Positions 35,856-45,007 of a stretch of 64,000 nt of DNA are shown here, piece by piece. Made by a program: the position numbers and the translations under genes. The first letter of the stretch is position 1. Each line of letters begins with the position of its first letter. The stretch is from the NCBI RefSeq assembly GCF_009914765.1, contig NZ_WYDS01000011.1, positions 1 to 64,000 of the forward strand, written 5' to 3'. The DNA comes from Halodesulfovibrio sp. MK-HDV. GTDB taxonomy: Bacteria > Desulfobacterota > Desulfovibrionia > Desulfovibrionales > Desulfovibrionaceae. Below the pieces are notes generated by a model that ran no database searches, was not told the DNA's origin, and saw only the letters and a program-made list of their open reading frames with translations.

Positions 35856-37190
35856 ATGACACAAGACAACTCACATAAAACTACCCCTGAAGCCAAAGGT
35901 CCTACAAAAAAAGAGCGCGAAGCAGCCTGCATTCTTTGCGGCAAATGTGTTTCTGTTTGCCCCGTATTTCTTGCCACCAAACAGGAAGAACTTACACCAA
36001 AGGCAAAACAGCGTACTATTGCTTCCCTCAAAGAAAATACGCAAAAGCTTAATGTTACAGACTGTAACAAGCTAGCAGAGATGTGCATATCCTGCGGTAA
36101 ATGCGCTCAAACTTGTCCTCAGGGACTTAATTTTCCAAAGCAGCTTGCTAACATGCGCGCCGCCCACTCCGGCTGGCGTCAATGGGTCTGGAACCGCTGG
36201 GTTAATCAGGGCACTGTGCTCTGGCCTATGCTTTCCACCTTAAGCAAAGCCGCACCGGACTCTAAAGGGAAAAACGAAACAACCCGCTTCGTGCAGTCTA
36301 TTCAGGCGATGCAATCCCCGACAGATATTCCACCGTACATTGCCATCGCCAAATACGACCAAGAGTTGGCAAAAGGACAACGAGTACTCCTTTTTGCAGG
36401 ATGTACCGCCAACCGCGTGCAAAAAAGCTGGAAAAAGAAAAGCGAATCCATTCTTAAAAACCTTGGGTACCAGCTGCTTCCTGCCAAAAACTTAACGTGC
36501 TGCGGGCTCACACTGGAGCATGCAGGCGTGCCTGATGCTGCACACAAAAGCCGGATGCAAAACTTACGCGCATGGCGAACAGCAGAACGTCCGCTTCTCG
36601 TGACATTCTGTGCAACCTGTTATCTCGGATTAGCCGAATATGCCCATGATGAGTCTTTAGACTGGGCAGAAGGCGAACAGAAAGCGTGGACAAACGCATT
36701 GCGCCCTCTTTCTTCATTATGGGGCAATTCACTTTTCACAGTCGACACCCCAAGCCATCTTCTTATCCGTTACCATCAGCCGTGCCATTGGCATGGTAAA
36801 GATGCAGATTATGCATGGCTGAAGGAAGTTCTCTACGAAGAAATAAGCGCACCGGACTCCGCATCATGCTGCGGCATGGGCGGTATCGCGCAACTTGGCA
36901 ACCGCAACCTTACCCGAACCGTTGCAAGTCGCTGTTGGGATAATTTGCTCCAAAAGCCACTAAAAAAAGACGACAGTATTCCATGTTACAGCAAGCCGCA
37001 GGGAAACTGTCTTTGTGACCTCTATGACGAAGAAGATGAAGAAACACTGGAACTCTGCGATGAAGTAGAATCCACATATCTTGTTATTACCGGTTGCAGC
37101 GGATGCACACTTCAGCTTCGTGGGACAGCGCCAACGCACAACGGCGAAAAAATAAAGGTGGGACACTGGCTCGATATTCTCGCGCCATAA
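35856..37190 (+). CDS. Iron-sulfur subunit of 2-hydroxyacid oxidase, GlcF-like
   Basis: 444 residues. Two [4Fe-4S] motifs lie at Cys25/28/31/35 and Cys77/80/83/87. Two cysteine-rich CCG domains follow: GCTANRVQKSW with LTCCGLTLEHAG, and YHQPCHWHG with SCCGMGG. A final TGCSGCTLQLRG closes the second. It accepts electrons from the GlcD-like flavoprotein and passes them to the membrane quinone pool. Thirteen bases separate the genes, and AGGGG precedes its ATG. Confidence 0.9.
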   Translation: MTQDNSHKTTPEAKGPTKKEREAACILCGKCVSVCPVFLATKQEELTPKAKQRTIASLKENTQKLNVTDCNKLAEMCISCGKCAQTCPQGLNFPKQLANMRAAHSGWRQWVWNRWVNQGTVLWPMLSTLSKAAPDSKGKNETTRFVQSIQAMQSPTDIPPYIAIAKYDQELAKGQRVLLFAGCTANRVQKSWKKKSESILKNLGYQLLPAKNLTCCGLTLEHAGVPDAAHKSRMQNLRAWRTAERPLLVTFCATCYLGLAEYAHDESLDWAEGEQKAWTNALRPLSSLWGNSLFTVDTPSHLLIRYHQPCHWHGKDADYAWLKEVLYEEISAPDSASCCGMGGIAQLGNRNLTRTVASRCWDNLLQKPLKKDDSIPCYSKPQGNCLCDLYDEEDEETLELCDEVESTYLVITGCSGCTLQLRGTAPTHNGEKIKVGHWLDILAP

Positions 37191-37379
37191 TCGTTCCTAG
37201 GTGCCCATAACGGGCAAAAAGTGGCTGTGCCTCTTGCCAATCCTCATTGCGTTATTAACTGTAATCCAGTACAAATTGTTGGATTGTCCTGTGTCTCAGT
37301 GACAACGATCACAGCCCGATTATTACAAATTTTCCTCTCCATGTTCATTTGGAGTTATATACTGTTTTCAGGAGAAAGA

Positions 37380-39893
37380 ATGATCAATTTCGTTATCAAA
37401 AAAGTATTCGGCTCTCAGAACGAGCGCTACTTAAAAACCCTGCGTCCGTTGATTGCAGAGATCAACGCACTTGAACCTAACGTTCAGAAAATGCAGGATG
37501 AAGACCTCCCAGCACGTATCGCCGAACTCAAAGCTGAAGTTGCCAACGGAACAGAGCTTAAAGAAATTCTCCCTGAAGTTTTTGCAATTGTTCGTGAAGC
37601 CAGTGTGCGCATACTTGGTATGCGTCACTACGATGTACAGCTGATTGGTGGCTGTGCACTGCATGACGGTAAAATTGCTGAAATGAAAACTGGTGAAGGT
37701 AAAACACTTGTTGCTACTTTGCCAGTTGTCTTGAACGCGCTCACAGGTAAAGGCGTGCACGTAATTACCGTGAACGACTACCTCGCAAGCCGCGATGCCG
37801 AATGGATGGGCAAACTTTACAGCTTCCTCGGTCTTACCACAGGTATCATCGTTCATGGTCTGAACGATGAAGAACGCAAAGCTGCTTACGGTTCCGACAT
37901 TACATACGGCACCAACAACGAATTCGGTTTTGACTACCTGCGTGACAACATGAAGTTCTACAAAGAACAGCTTGTACAGCGCCCGCACAACTATGCAATC
38001 GTCGATGAAGTTGACTCCATTCTCATTGACGAAGCCCGTACTCCTCTTATCATCTCCGGTGCCTCTGAAGATTCCACCGCCCTGTACGGACAGATTGATA
38101 CAATCGTTCCTTTTCTTACAAATGATGTTCACTATACAATGGATGAAAAAGCCCGTTCTGCATCTCTTACAGACGAAGGCGTTGTCCGTGTAGAAGAGCT
38201 TTTAAAAGTCGACAACCTGTACGATCCAACCAACATCACCCTGCAGCATCATGTATTGCAGGCACTGAAAGCACACAAAATCTTCAAACGTGATGTAGAC
38301 TACATCGTCAAAGATGATCAGGTTGTTATTGTTGATGAATTTACCGGTCGTCTTATGCCGGGTAGACGCTTCTCAGACGGCCTGCATCAGGCACTGGAAG
38401 CAAAAGAAGGCGTTAAAGTTGAAGCAGAGAACCAGACACTCGCTTCCATCACCTTCCAGAACTACTTCCGCATGTACGAAAAACTGAGCGGTATGACTGG
38501 TACTGCAGACACAGAAGCTGTTGAATTTCAGCAGATTTACAACTTGTCTGTGTGTTCCATCCCGTCAAACCGTCCACTGACCCGTAAAGATTTTCCGGAT
38601 GTTATCTACCGCACCAACCGAGAAAAATTCAATGCTATTGCAGATTCCATTGCCGAACTGCATAAGGCTGACCAGCCAGTTCTCGTTGGCACAATCTCCA
38701 TTGAAACATCCGAGCTTATTTCTCAGCTTCTCAAACAGCGCCGCACCCCGCATAGCGTATTGAACGCGAAGCACCACGAGCAGGAAGCGGAAATTATCGC
38801 TGAAGCAGGTCAAAAAGGCCGCGTTACCATTGCTACCAACATGGCTGGTCGTGGTACTGACATCGTGCTCGGTGAAGGCGTAACAGAAGCTGGCGGCTTA
38901 CACATTCTTGGTACAGAACGCCACGAATCACGCCGTATTGATAACCAGCTGCGTGGTCGTTCCGGTCGTCAGGGTGATCCGGGTTCCTCCCGATTCTACC
39001 TGTCTCTGGAAGATGATCTCATGCGCTTGTTCGCATCCGAACGTATGTCCGGAATGATGCAGAAACTTGGCATGGACGAAGGCGAACCTATCGAAAACAG
39101 CATGGTTTCAAAAGCAATCGAAAACGCACAGAAACGCGTTGAGGGTCGCAACTTTGAAATCCGTAAAACTCTTCTGGACTACGATGACGTTATGAACCAG
39201 CAGCGTGAGGTTATCTACACCCTTCGCCGCGACATCATGATGAACGAAAGTCAGGAAGAGCTTATTCAGGAATTCCTCGGCGATCTCATGGATGCTCTCT
39301 ACGAACAGTGGAATGCAACCAAACCAGAAGATCGCAAAGAACTTGCTGAATCTCTGCCAGCACAGCTGGATGAAGTTTTCAACCTCTCCGCATCTATCAA
39401 TCTCAAGCCTGTTCCATCAGAAGAAGAAACACACAAAGCGGTTCAGGATCGCCTTGCTGTGCTCAAAGATGACGCAAAAGAAGTATACGAAGATGTACTG
39501 CGTTACTTCCTGCTTGAAGAACTTGATCGCTGCTGGAAAGAACACCTTCTCACAATGGACCATCTCCGCGAAGGTATCGGTCTGCGTGGCTACGGTCAGC
39601 GCGATCCTAAGCAAGAATACAAGCGTGAAGGCTTCGAACTTTTCCAGGATATGCTTTTCCGTATCCGCGAAAACGTGTTCAAAGCGCTTACCCGTCTGCG
39701 CATCCAGCGTCCTGAAGAGGAAGAGCAGGAAATTCTTCGCGACGAATTCCGTCACAAAGAAGAAACAGACGTTACCTACTCCGGTAGTGAAGATGAGCAC
39801 AAGCCGTCCAAACGCACCGAACCAAAAATCGGTCGTAACGCTCCTTGCCCTTGCGGCAGCGGCAAGAAATACAAAAAATGCTGCGGCGCTTAG
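37380..39893 (+). CDS. secA: Preprotein translocase ATPase SecA
   Basis: 837 residues from the ATG at 37380 with AGGAGA upstream. An in-frame start at 37221 would prepend a non-conserved stretch. The motor motifs are MKTGEGKTL (Walker A), [20 protein letters not shown] (Walker B) and [10 protein letters not shown]. The C-terminal zinc element [14 protein letters not shown] binds SecB or the ribosome. It drives Sec-dependent export at the inner membrane. Monocistronic, with a terminator at 40074. Confidence 0.98.
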   Translation: MINFVIKKVFGSQNERYLKTLRPLIAEINALEPNVQKMQDEDLPARIAELKAEVANGTELKEILPEVFAIVREASVRILGMRHYDVQLIGGCALHDGKIAEMKTGEGKTLVATLPVVLNALTGKGVHVITVNDYLASRDAEWMGKLYSFLGLTTGIIVHGLNDEERKAAYGSDITYGTNNEFGFDYLRDNMKFYKEQLVQRPHNYAIVDEVDSILIDEARTPLIISGASEDSTALYGQIDTIVPFLTNDVHYTMDEKARSASLTDEGVVRVEELLKVDNLYDPTNITLQHHVLQALKAHKIFKRDVDYIVKDDQVVIVDEFTGRLMPGRRFSDGLHQALEAKEGVKVEAENQTLASITFQNYFRMYEKLSGMTGTADTEAVEFQQIYNLSVCSIPSNRPLTRKDFPDVIYRTNREKFNAIADSIAELHKADQPVLVGTISIETSELISQLLKQRRTPHSVLNAKHHEQEAEIIAEAGQKGRVTIATNMAGRGTDIVLGEGVTEAGGLHILGTERHESRRIDNQLRGRSGRQGDPGSSRFYLSLEDDLMRLFASERMSGMMQKLGMDEGEPIENSMVSKAIENAQKRVEGRNFEIRKTLLDYDDVMNQQREVIYTLRRDIMMNESQEELIQEFLGDLMDALYEQWNATKPEDRKELAESLPAQLDEVFNLSASINLKPVPSEEETHKAVQDRLAVLKDDAKEVYEDVLRYFLLEELDRCWKEHLLTMDHLREGIGLRGYGQRDPKQEYKREGFELFQDMLFRIRENVFKALTRLRIQRPEEEEQEILRDEFRHKEETDVTYSGSEDEHKPSKRTEPKIGRNAPCPCGSGKKYKKCCGA

Positions 39894-39948
39894 AGCAGGA
39901 ATAAAGCGAATTGCCTGCGGCGCGTTATATTTTCTTTTTGTTTTTTAG

Positions 39949-40019
39949 CCTTCGGCGTGTCGCCGACGGGGAAGGGCTCCGCCCCTCCACCCCGCAAGGG
40001 GGAATCCCCCTTGACCCGA
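39949..40019. repeat. GC-rich intergenic repeat-like sequence
   Basis: A strongly GC-rich block in AT-rich surroundings, with nested inverted pieces (GGGCTCCGCCC, CCCCGCAAGGGGG, GGGGGAATCCCCC). It looks like a dispersed intergenic element. Only one copy is in the window. Confidence 0.4.
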
Positions 40020-40073
40020 TTAACGACAACCGCACGTCTCTAAAAACAATTACGACTTAATTACGCTTTATTA

Positions 40074-40100
40074 AAGGGTGGAGTTTTTAACTCCACCCTT
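40074..40100 (+). terminator. Rho-independent terminator after secA
   Basis: AAGGGTGGAGTT and AACTCCACCCTT form a 12-bp stem with a 3-base loop, followed by a T-run and TTCTTTT. Confidence 0.88.
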
Positions 40101-40247
40101 TTTCTTTTTACGCTAGACTATACTCCTAAAAAAACTTCTCTCCTGAGAGCTAGAAATCTTTTTATTAAGCATCTACCATAAAAAATGGTTCTACACGAAC
40201 AGCATACCCCCTACCTTCTTCCCCAAAATCACAAAGTCAGTGGGGTA

Positions 40248-40416
40248 TAAGCCGCGTGAGAACATAAGCAACAACATGTCTCGCATAATAAAAAGTTTGA
40301 AGGGGGGTCTGGGGGGGAAACTTGCAAGCTTTAGCCGTTCTCGAGGCACGAGGGATTACGGATAAAGACAGTGAAACAGTTTCCAGCCCAGCCGCCGGAG
40401 GCAACCGTCGGAGACA
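40248..40416 (+). repeat. Dispersed intergenic repeat, copy A (degenerate)
   Basis: It starts TAAGCCGCGTGAGAAC, continues with CTCGCATAATAAAAAGTTT, GGGGTCTGGGGG and ends CCCAGCCGCCGGAGGCA. The same landmarks occur in order at 57533-57645. The middle is diverged or interrupted here. A short minus-strand reading frame across it is not a gene. Confidence 0.6.
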
Positions 40417-40550
40417 ATTATCAAAAGTTAACCGACTACAAGTTACCATTGAACTTATTGGTAGCCATTGACATTCTAAGAAGTCTCGCAAATTATGACG
40501 TGTTGATTAATGGAACTACGTTTTAACCAGTAACAAAGACGAGAGATGCC

Positions 40551-41729
40551 GTGGATACTCCTAAAGGATACAAATACGCTGCCATTGAAGGGAATTTAAA
40601 GTATTCTGGCAGACTCGACCTTGCGCTTATCGTAAGTGAAACACCTTGCGTTGCAGCGGGTACGTTTACGACAAATAAATTTCAGGCTGCTCCTATATTG
40701 GTCGCCAAAGAGCTTGTAGAAAATTCTTCACGAGTTCAGGCTGTAATGATCAACGCTGGCAGCGCCAACGCATGCACTGGGGAAGAAGGACTTGCAAATT
40801 GTAGGCGATCACTGGAGCTTGTTGCTTCTGGTCTTGGGCTTACATCTGATGCAATTCTTCCTGCTTCAACCGGTGTTATCGGCTTACAATTCGACATGGA
40901 AAAATGGGAAGCTGCGGCACCTGTTCTTGTTAATGCTGTTGGCAACCACACGGGTGATGATTTTGCAGATGCAATCATGACCACGGATACCTTCCCTAAA
41001 AAAGCAAGCCGATCCATTGTTGTTGATGGTAAGACTGTTACCATTGCAGGCATGGCAAAAGGCGCAGGCATGATTTGCCCTAACATGGCAACCATGCTGG
41101 GCACTGTAATTACAGATGCTAAGATTGACGCTGCTATGTGGAAACGCATTGTGAAGGTCGCTGTTGACGGCTCATTCAACTGTGTTTCTGTAGACGGTGA
41201 CACTTCTACAAACGACTGCGTTCTTGCTTTAGCGAACGGTGCGAGTGACGCGTGTATTACAGATGCTACTGAAGCAGAATTTCAACACGCTGTAACTGCA
41301 ATTATGCGTGAGTTATCCTACCAGTTGGTGCAGGATGGCGAAGGTGCTACCAAAGTAATGCAGATTATGGTTTCCGGCGCTAAGAACGACGCTGAAGCCG
41401 ATCAGGTAGCACGTACTGTTGGACATTCTCCGTTAGTAAAGACTGCCATCTACGGCAAAGATGCTAACTGGGGTCGTATTGTCGCAGCAATTGGACGAAG
41501 TGGTGCAGAGTTTGAAGCAAACGATGTACAGCTTACCATGTGCGGAATTGAATTATTCAAGAATGGTCAGCCTACTGATGCAGACTTTGACACCCTTCTG
41601 AAGCCGTATTTAGAAAAACGTGATATTCTCATCGACATTGTTCTTGGAAATGGTGAAGGTAAAGCAGAATTATTTGCATCTGATCTTACTCATGAGTATA
41701 TTAACATCAATGCAGATTACCGCAGTTAG
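40551..41729 (+). CDS. argJ: Glutamate N-acetyltransferase / amino-acid N-acetyltransferase ArgJ
   Basis: 392 residues, GTG start at 40551 with GAGAGA upstream. It transfers acetyl from N-acetylornithine to glutamate in arginine synthesis. The autocleavage site is MATMLGT (cleavage before the threonine), which splits the precursor into two chains. Family motifs MAKGAGMICPNM, SFNCVSVDGDTSTND and YGKDANWGRIVAAIGRSG are present. Whether it also accepts acetyl-CoA cannot be read. No other arginine genes are adjacent. Confidence 0.96.
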   Translation: MDTPKGYKYAAIEGNLKYSGRLDLALIVSETPCVAAGTFTTNKFQAAPILVAKELVENSSRVQAVMINAGSANACTGEEGLANCRRSLELVASGLGLTSDAILPASTGVIGLQFDMEKWEAAAPVLVNAVGNHTGDDFADAIMTTDTFPKKASRSIVVDGKTVTIAGMAKGAGMICPNMATMLGTVITDAKIDAAMWKRIVKVAVDGSFNCVSVDGDTSTNDCVLALANGASDACITDATEAEFQHAVTAIMRELSYQLVQDGEGATKVMQIMVSGAKNDAEADQVARTVGHSPLVKTAIYGKDANWGRIVAAIGRSGAEFEANDVQLTMCGIELFKNGQPTDADFDTLLKPYLEKRDILIDIVLGNGEGKAELFASDLTHEYININADYRS

Positions 41730-41793
41730 CAGCGCTTTTCGCGCAACCCTACAGAAAACGCCGCATATTTTAAATTTATTTTTAAAATTGCGC

Positions 41794-41821
41794 TTGACAG
41801 TTACCCCTCGTTTTCTGTAAA
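41794..41821 (+). promoter_or_regulatory. Predicted tRNA-Ser promoter
   Basis: TTGACA (41794-41799) and TGTAAA (41816-41821) are separated by 16 bases, about 50 bases upstream of the tRNA. The -35 is perfect, the -10 matches at four of six. Confidence 0.6.
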
Positions 41822-41870
41822 CACTCTTTCGTCGCAACGAAGCAATGTCTTCGTGAAGACCACAAAACAC

Positions 41871-41964
41871 GGTGAGGTGTCCGAGTTGGCCGAAGGAGCT
41901 CGCCTGCTAAGTGAGTATACGCCTTAAAAGCGTATCGAGAGTTCGAATCTCTCCCTCATCGCCA
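41871..41964 (+). tRNA. tRNA-Ser (anticodon GCT)
   Basis: Complete cloverleaf including encoded CCA. Acceptor GGTGAGG pairs with CCTCATC. The anticodon loop CTGCTAA has anticodon GCT at 41906-41908. A long class II variable arm (TACGC with GCGTA) is typical of serine tRNA. The T loop is TTCGAAT. It reads AGC/AGT codons. Confidence 0.97.
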
Positions 41965-41974
41965 GTGTTTATTT

Positions 41975-41998
41975 GGGTTGTATCGCAAGATACAACCC
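41975..41998 (+). terminator. Rho-independent terminator after tRNA-Ser
   Basis: GGGTTGTATC and GATACAACCC form a 10-bp stem with a GCAA tetraloop and eight T residues follow. Confidence 0.93.
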
Positions 41999-42006
41999 TT
42001 TTTTTG

Positions 42007-42541
42007 TGCCTGTTGTTCAGTAGGCACATCATCACCTTCCCCATCTTCAAAGCTTTTTTTAAAGCGAATCAAGCAATCTCTATCTTTCCATGCCAGTAGG
42101 TTTCGTGCTCATCGTTTAACCGTGTGAGTGTTCGTATGCACGTCTTTCTATGAGTGTACTGGTGGTGTCCTTGTGACTGTCTTATGAACATCCACACGTG
42201 CACTTTGTTTAGACATGTTTTTGGCTACAACCCACTCCGTTTACATTCATCTGATCACACGATACCTCAGCAATACTTATCCTCAGCTCTTCCTAAAGAA
42301 AAATCTATTTTTGTCTGTAAAAAGCTTCTGAGAATTGATGTACAATATTTGATCATCACTTCATTATAAAATTTTCTAATTCATATTCTTTGGAATGAAG
42401 AGACATTTTCTCTGTGTTCTATATGTACTTTTATTATCTTTCTTCCAGTCTATAATGTTGGATAACGTAAAAAACACGCAATACATTCGTATTGTTGTTT
42501 TTTATTGATATGTATTCCAACTTTTCTGGAAGGGATGATTA
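42007..42541. other. Intergenic region upstream of the nuclease gene
   Basis: About 530 AT-rich bases. A 71-codon frame at 42154 has a Cys/His/Trp-rich composition unlike real proteins here and is not supported. No RNA gene or strong repeat was seen. The nuclease promoter should lie in the last ~100 bases. Confidence 0.4.
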
Positions 42542-43294
42542 ATGAAAAAGCTTCTCCTGATTATATCTATTGCTTTGTTTGCAACCTATCCATCCACTTT
42601 ATCCGCAGAGATATACAAAAATCTTATTCCTCAAGAGAACATTTCTGAATATATAGTTCACCACGACTTCTATTCTCTTGGGTATGATGAAGAGACTGAA
42701 CAGGCAGCTTGGGTCATGTACGAGTACACTAAGGAAGAAGCCAACACTCCGAGGGTGCAACGAAAAGACAGGTTCCGCCCCGACCCTGCGATTCCCACTC
42801 GCTCTGCAAATTTGCGTGATTACAAAAAGTCCGGATTCGACAGAGGACATCTTGCCCCCGCAGCAGACATGGCCTTTTGCACACAAGCAATGCGCGACTC
42901 CTTTTTCATGTCAAACATGAGCCCGCAGCAACCTAAATTTAATCGTGGTGTCTGGAAAAAACTCGAAGCAACTGTCCGTCGCTGGGCAGAGCATGACACT
43001 GTTATCATAATCACTGCAGGCGTCCTTCATGGTGACCAATTTATCGGGCGCAATAAAGTTCTCGTTCCCGATGCCTACTATAAAATTGTCTACATCCCCT
43101 CCCAAAACAAGGCTATTGGATTTCTTCTCCCGAATGAAGGCTCAAAGAAAAAGTTACATTCTTTCGCCGTGTCGATTGATGCCATCGAAGCGACTACAGG
43201 TATCGATTTCTTTTCTGCGCTGGAAGATTCTCAGGAAAATGCACTCGAAAGCCAATGCGACATACAGAGCTGGGAATGGGGTCGTTCAAGGTAG
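42542..43294 (+). CDS. Secreted DNA/RNA non-specific endonuclease (NUC1 type)
   Basis: 250 residues. Residues 1-22 are a Sec signal peptide (KKLLLIISIALFATYPSTLSA). The catalytic motif is DRGHLAPAADM near residue 98-108, with His as general base. The metal-binding Asn is in the QPKFNRGVWKKLE segment. It belongs to the Serratia-type beta-beta-alpha-metal nucleases and degrades DNA and RNA outside the cytoplasm. Uses may be nucleic acid scavenging or biofilm DNA turnover. GGAAGGG precedes the ATG. It stands alone. Confidence 0.92.
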   Translation: MKKLLLIISIALFATYPSTLSAEIYKNLIPQENISEYIVHHDFYSLGYDEETEQAAWVMYEYTKEEANTPRVQRKDRFRPDPAIPTRSANLRDYKKSGFDRGHLAPAADMAFCTQAMRDSFFMSNMSPQQPKFNRGVWKKLEATVRRWAEHDTVIIITAGVLHGDQFIGRNKVLVPDAYYKIVYIPSQNKAIGFLLPNEGSKKKLHSFAVSIDAIEATTGIDFFSALEDSQENALESQCDIQSWEWGRSR

Positions 43295-43520
43295 TCCTGA
43301 CTGCACAAAATATCTGCTAGATAACGCTCGCGATAACATTACTTTCATGTTTAACTGCACCTAACGTTAATCTTGTATATGTCATCAGCATCTAAAGAAT
43401 TTTAAAAGCTTTCTCTTACTCCATTGCTGCTCTGGGAAAGCTGCTGCAACCATCAGATTAAATTCTAGAAGCGCACACTGATGCATATTTCATCAACAGC
43501 CACCACGTTGCGGAGACCCT

Positions 43521-44909
43521 ATGAACGAGCAATATCGCATTGAGCGTGACTCTCTTGGCGAATTTCAAGTTCCTATAGATGCGTATTACGGGGTACACAC
43601 AGCCCGTGCCGTACTGAACTTCACCATCACCGGCATCCCCTTGCATCACTTTCCAGAGTTGGTCATATCACTTGCACGCGTGAAGAAAGCGTGTGCTCTT
43701 ACAAACTTTGAAAGTAAACTTCTCACAGACATTCAAGCCAATGCCATCATTGAAGCATGTGACGACATTATTGAAGGTGATCACCACGATCAATTCATTG
43801 TCGATATGATGCAAGGCGGCGCAGGCACCTCCACAAACATGAACGCCAACGAGGTTATTGCAAACCTCGCTCTGGAAAAAATGGGTTATGAGAAAGGTGA
43901 CTACATCCACCTGCACCCGAACGATCATGTTAACTGTTCACAATCCACAAATGATGTGTATCCAACCAGTGCCCGCATTGCAGTTTTGAGCAAATGCAAA
44001 GCGTTGACAGATCAGCAGCTGGAACTCAGTGAAGCTTTTAAGGAACGGGCAGAAAAATTCAGCACAATTCTAAAAGTTGGTCGAACACAGTTGCAGGACG
44101 CTGTGCCCATCACACTGGGCTCTGAATTCGCAGCATATTCAGTAACCATCGAAGAAGATGTTGAACGCGTTAATCAGCTGTCTCAATTGCTTAAAGAGAT
44201 AAATCTTGGCGGCACAGCTATAGGCACCTGTATTAACACCCCCCCGCATTTTTCCTACAAGGCAGTCCGTCACCTTAGCAAACTTGTTGGATACGAACTT
44301 ACTCCCGCTGCCAATCTTATTGAAGCGTCATCAGATATGGGTGCCTTTGTTACCTTCTCTGGAACACTTCGCCGTATAAGTGTAAAGCTTTCCAAAATTT
44401 GTAACGATCTCAGATTACTCAGCAGTGGCCCTTGCGCAGGTTTTGGTGAAATATCACTACCTCCGGTACAAGCTGGGTCATCCATCATGCCGGGTAAAGT
44501 AAATCCGGTTATTCCCGAAGTCGTGAATCAGGTTGCATATCAGGTCATAGGGCACGATGTAACAGTAACCATGGCTGCGGAAGCTGGACAGCTCCAGCTT
44601 AATGTTATGGAACCTGTCATTATTTTAAACGTGTTGCAGTCAGTTCATATGCTTATTAATGCAATGCACGCCCTTGCAACCAAATGCGTTAACGGCATCA
44701 CTGCTAACGAAGAACGTTGCGAAGAGCTTCTGCATAACAGCTCTGTCATGGCAACTGTCTTGGTACCAATTATCGGCTACGAAAAAGCTGCAGACATCGC
44801 AAAACTTTCTCTTAAAAAACGTATTCCGGTTGCTGAGGCAGCAGCTAAACTTGGAATTCTGACAGAGGAAGAAGTCTACGACGCCTTTACCACATGCCAT
44901 CTGGCATAG
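43521..44909 (+). CDS. aspA: Aspartate ammonia-lyase
   Basis: 462 residues. Fumarase/aspartase superfamily signature GSSIMPGKVNP near residue 318. MMQGGAGTSTNMNANEVIANLA and NCSQSTNDVYPTS are the aspartase-type forms of the conserved regions. It converts aspartate to fumarate and ammonia. The class II fumarases share the fold but not these exact segments, so aspartase is preferred. GGAGA lies before the ATG. Confidence 0.93.
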   Translation: MNEQYRIERDSLGEFQVPIDAYYGVHTARAVLNFTITGIPLHHFPELVISLARVKKACALTNFESKLLTDIQANAIIEACDDIIEGDHHDQFIVDMMQGGAGTSTNMNANEVIANLALEKMGYEKGDYIHLHPNDHVNCSQSTNDVYPTSARIAVLSKCKALTDQQLELSEAFKERAEKFSTILKVGRTQLQDAVPITLGSEFAAYSVTIEEDVERVNQLSQLLKEINLGGTAIGTCINTPPHFSYKAVRHLSKLVGYELTPAANLIEASSDMGAFVTFSGTLRRISVKLSKICNDLRLLSSGPCAGFGEISLPPVQAGSSIMPGKVNPVIPEVVNQVAYQVIGHDVTVTMAAEAGQLQLNVMEPVIILNVLQSVHMLINAMHALATKCVNGITANEERCEELLHNSSVMATVLVPIIGYEKAADIAKLSLKKRIPVAEAAAKLGILTEEEVYDAFTTCHLA

Positions 44910-44946
44910 CCCTATTCATTTTTCTGTAATCCAGTACATAGCAAAA

Positions 44947-44981
44947 AACGCCCCTGACAGAGTTACTCTGTCAGGGGCGTT
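44947..44981. terminator. Bidirectional terminator between aspA and the efflux operon
   Basis: AACGCCCCTGACAGAGT and ACTCTGTCAGGGGCGTT form a 17-bp stem with almost no loop. An A-tract lies on the left and a T-rich run on the right, so it can end both converging transcripts. Confidence 0.9.
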
Positions 44982-45007
44982 CATTTTATCAGGATAACAG
45001 GTAGCGG

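Noticed and set aside
39949-40019. Possible CRISPR or rRNA-like GC-rich block after secA
   Set aside because: There are no regularly spaced repeats and no rRNA similarity. It is an isolated GC-rich inverted-repeat element.
40237-40491. 84-codon minus-strand frame downstream of secA
   Set aside because: It runs across the dispersed repeat and has no protein features.
42154-42369. 71-codon plus-strand frame in the intergenic region before the nuclease
   Set aside because: Composition rich in Cys, His and Trp, and no Shine-Dalgarno sequence.
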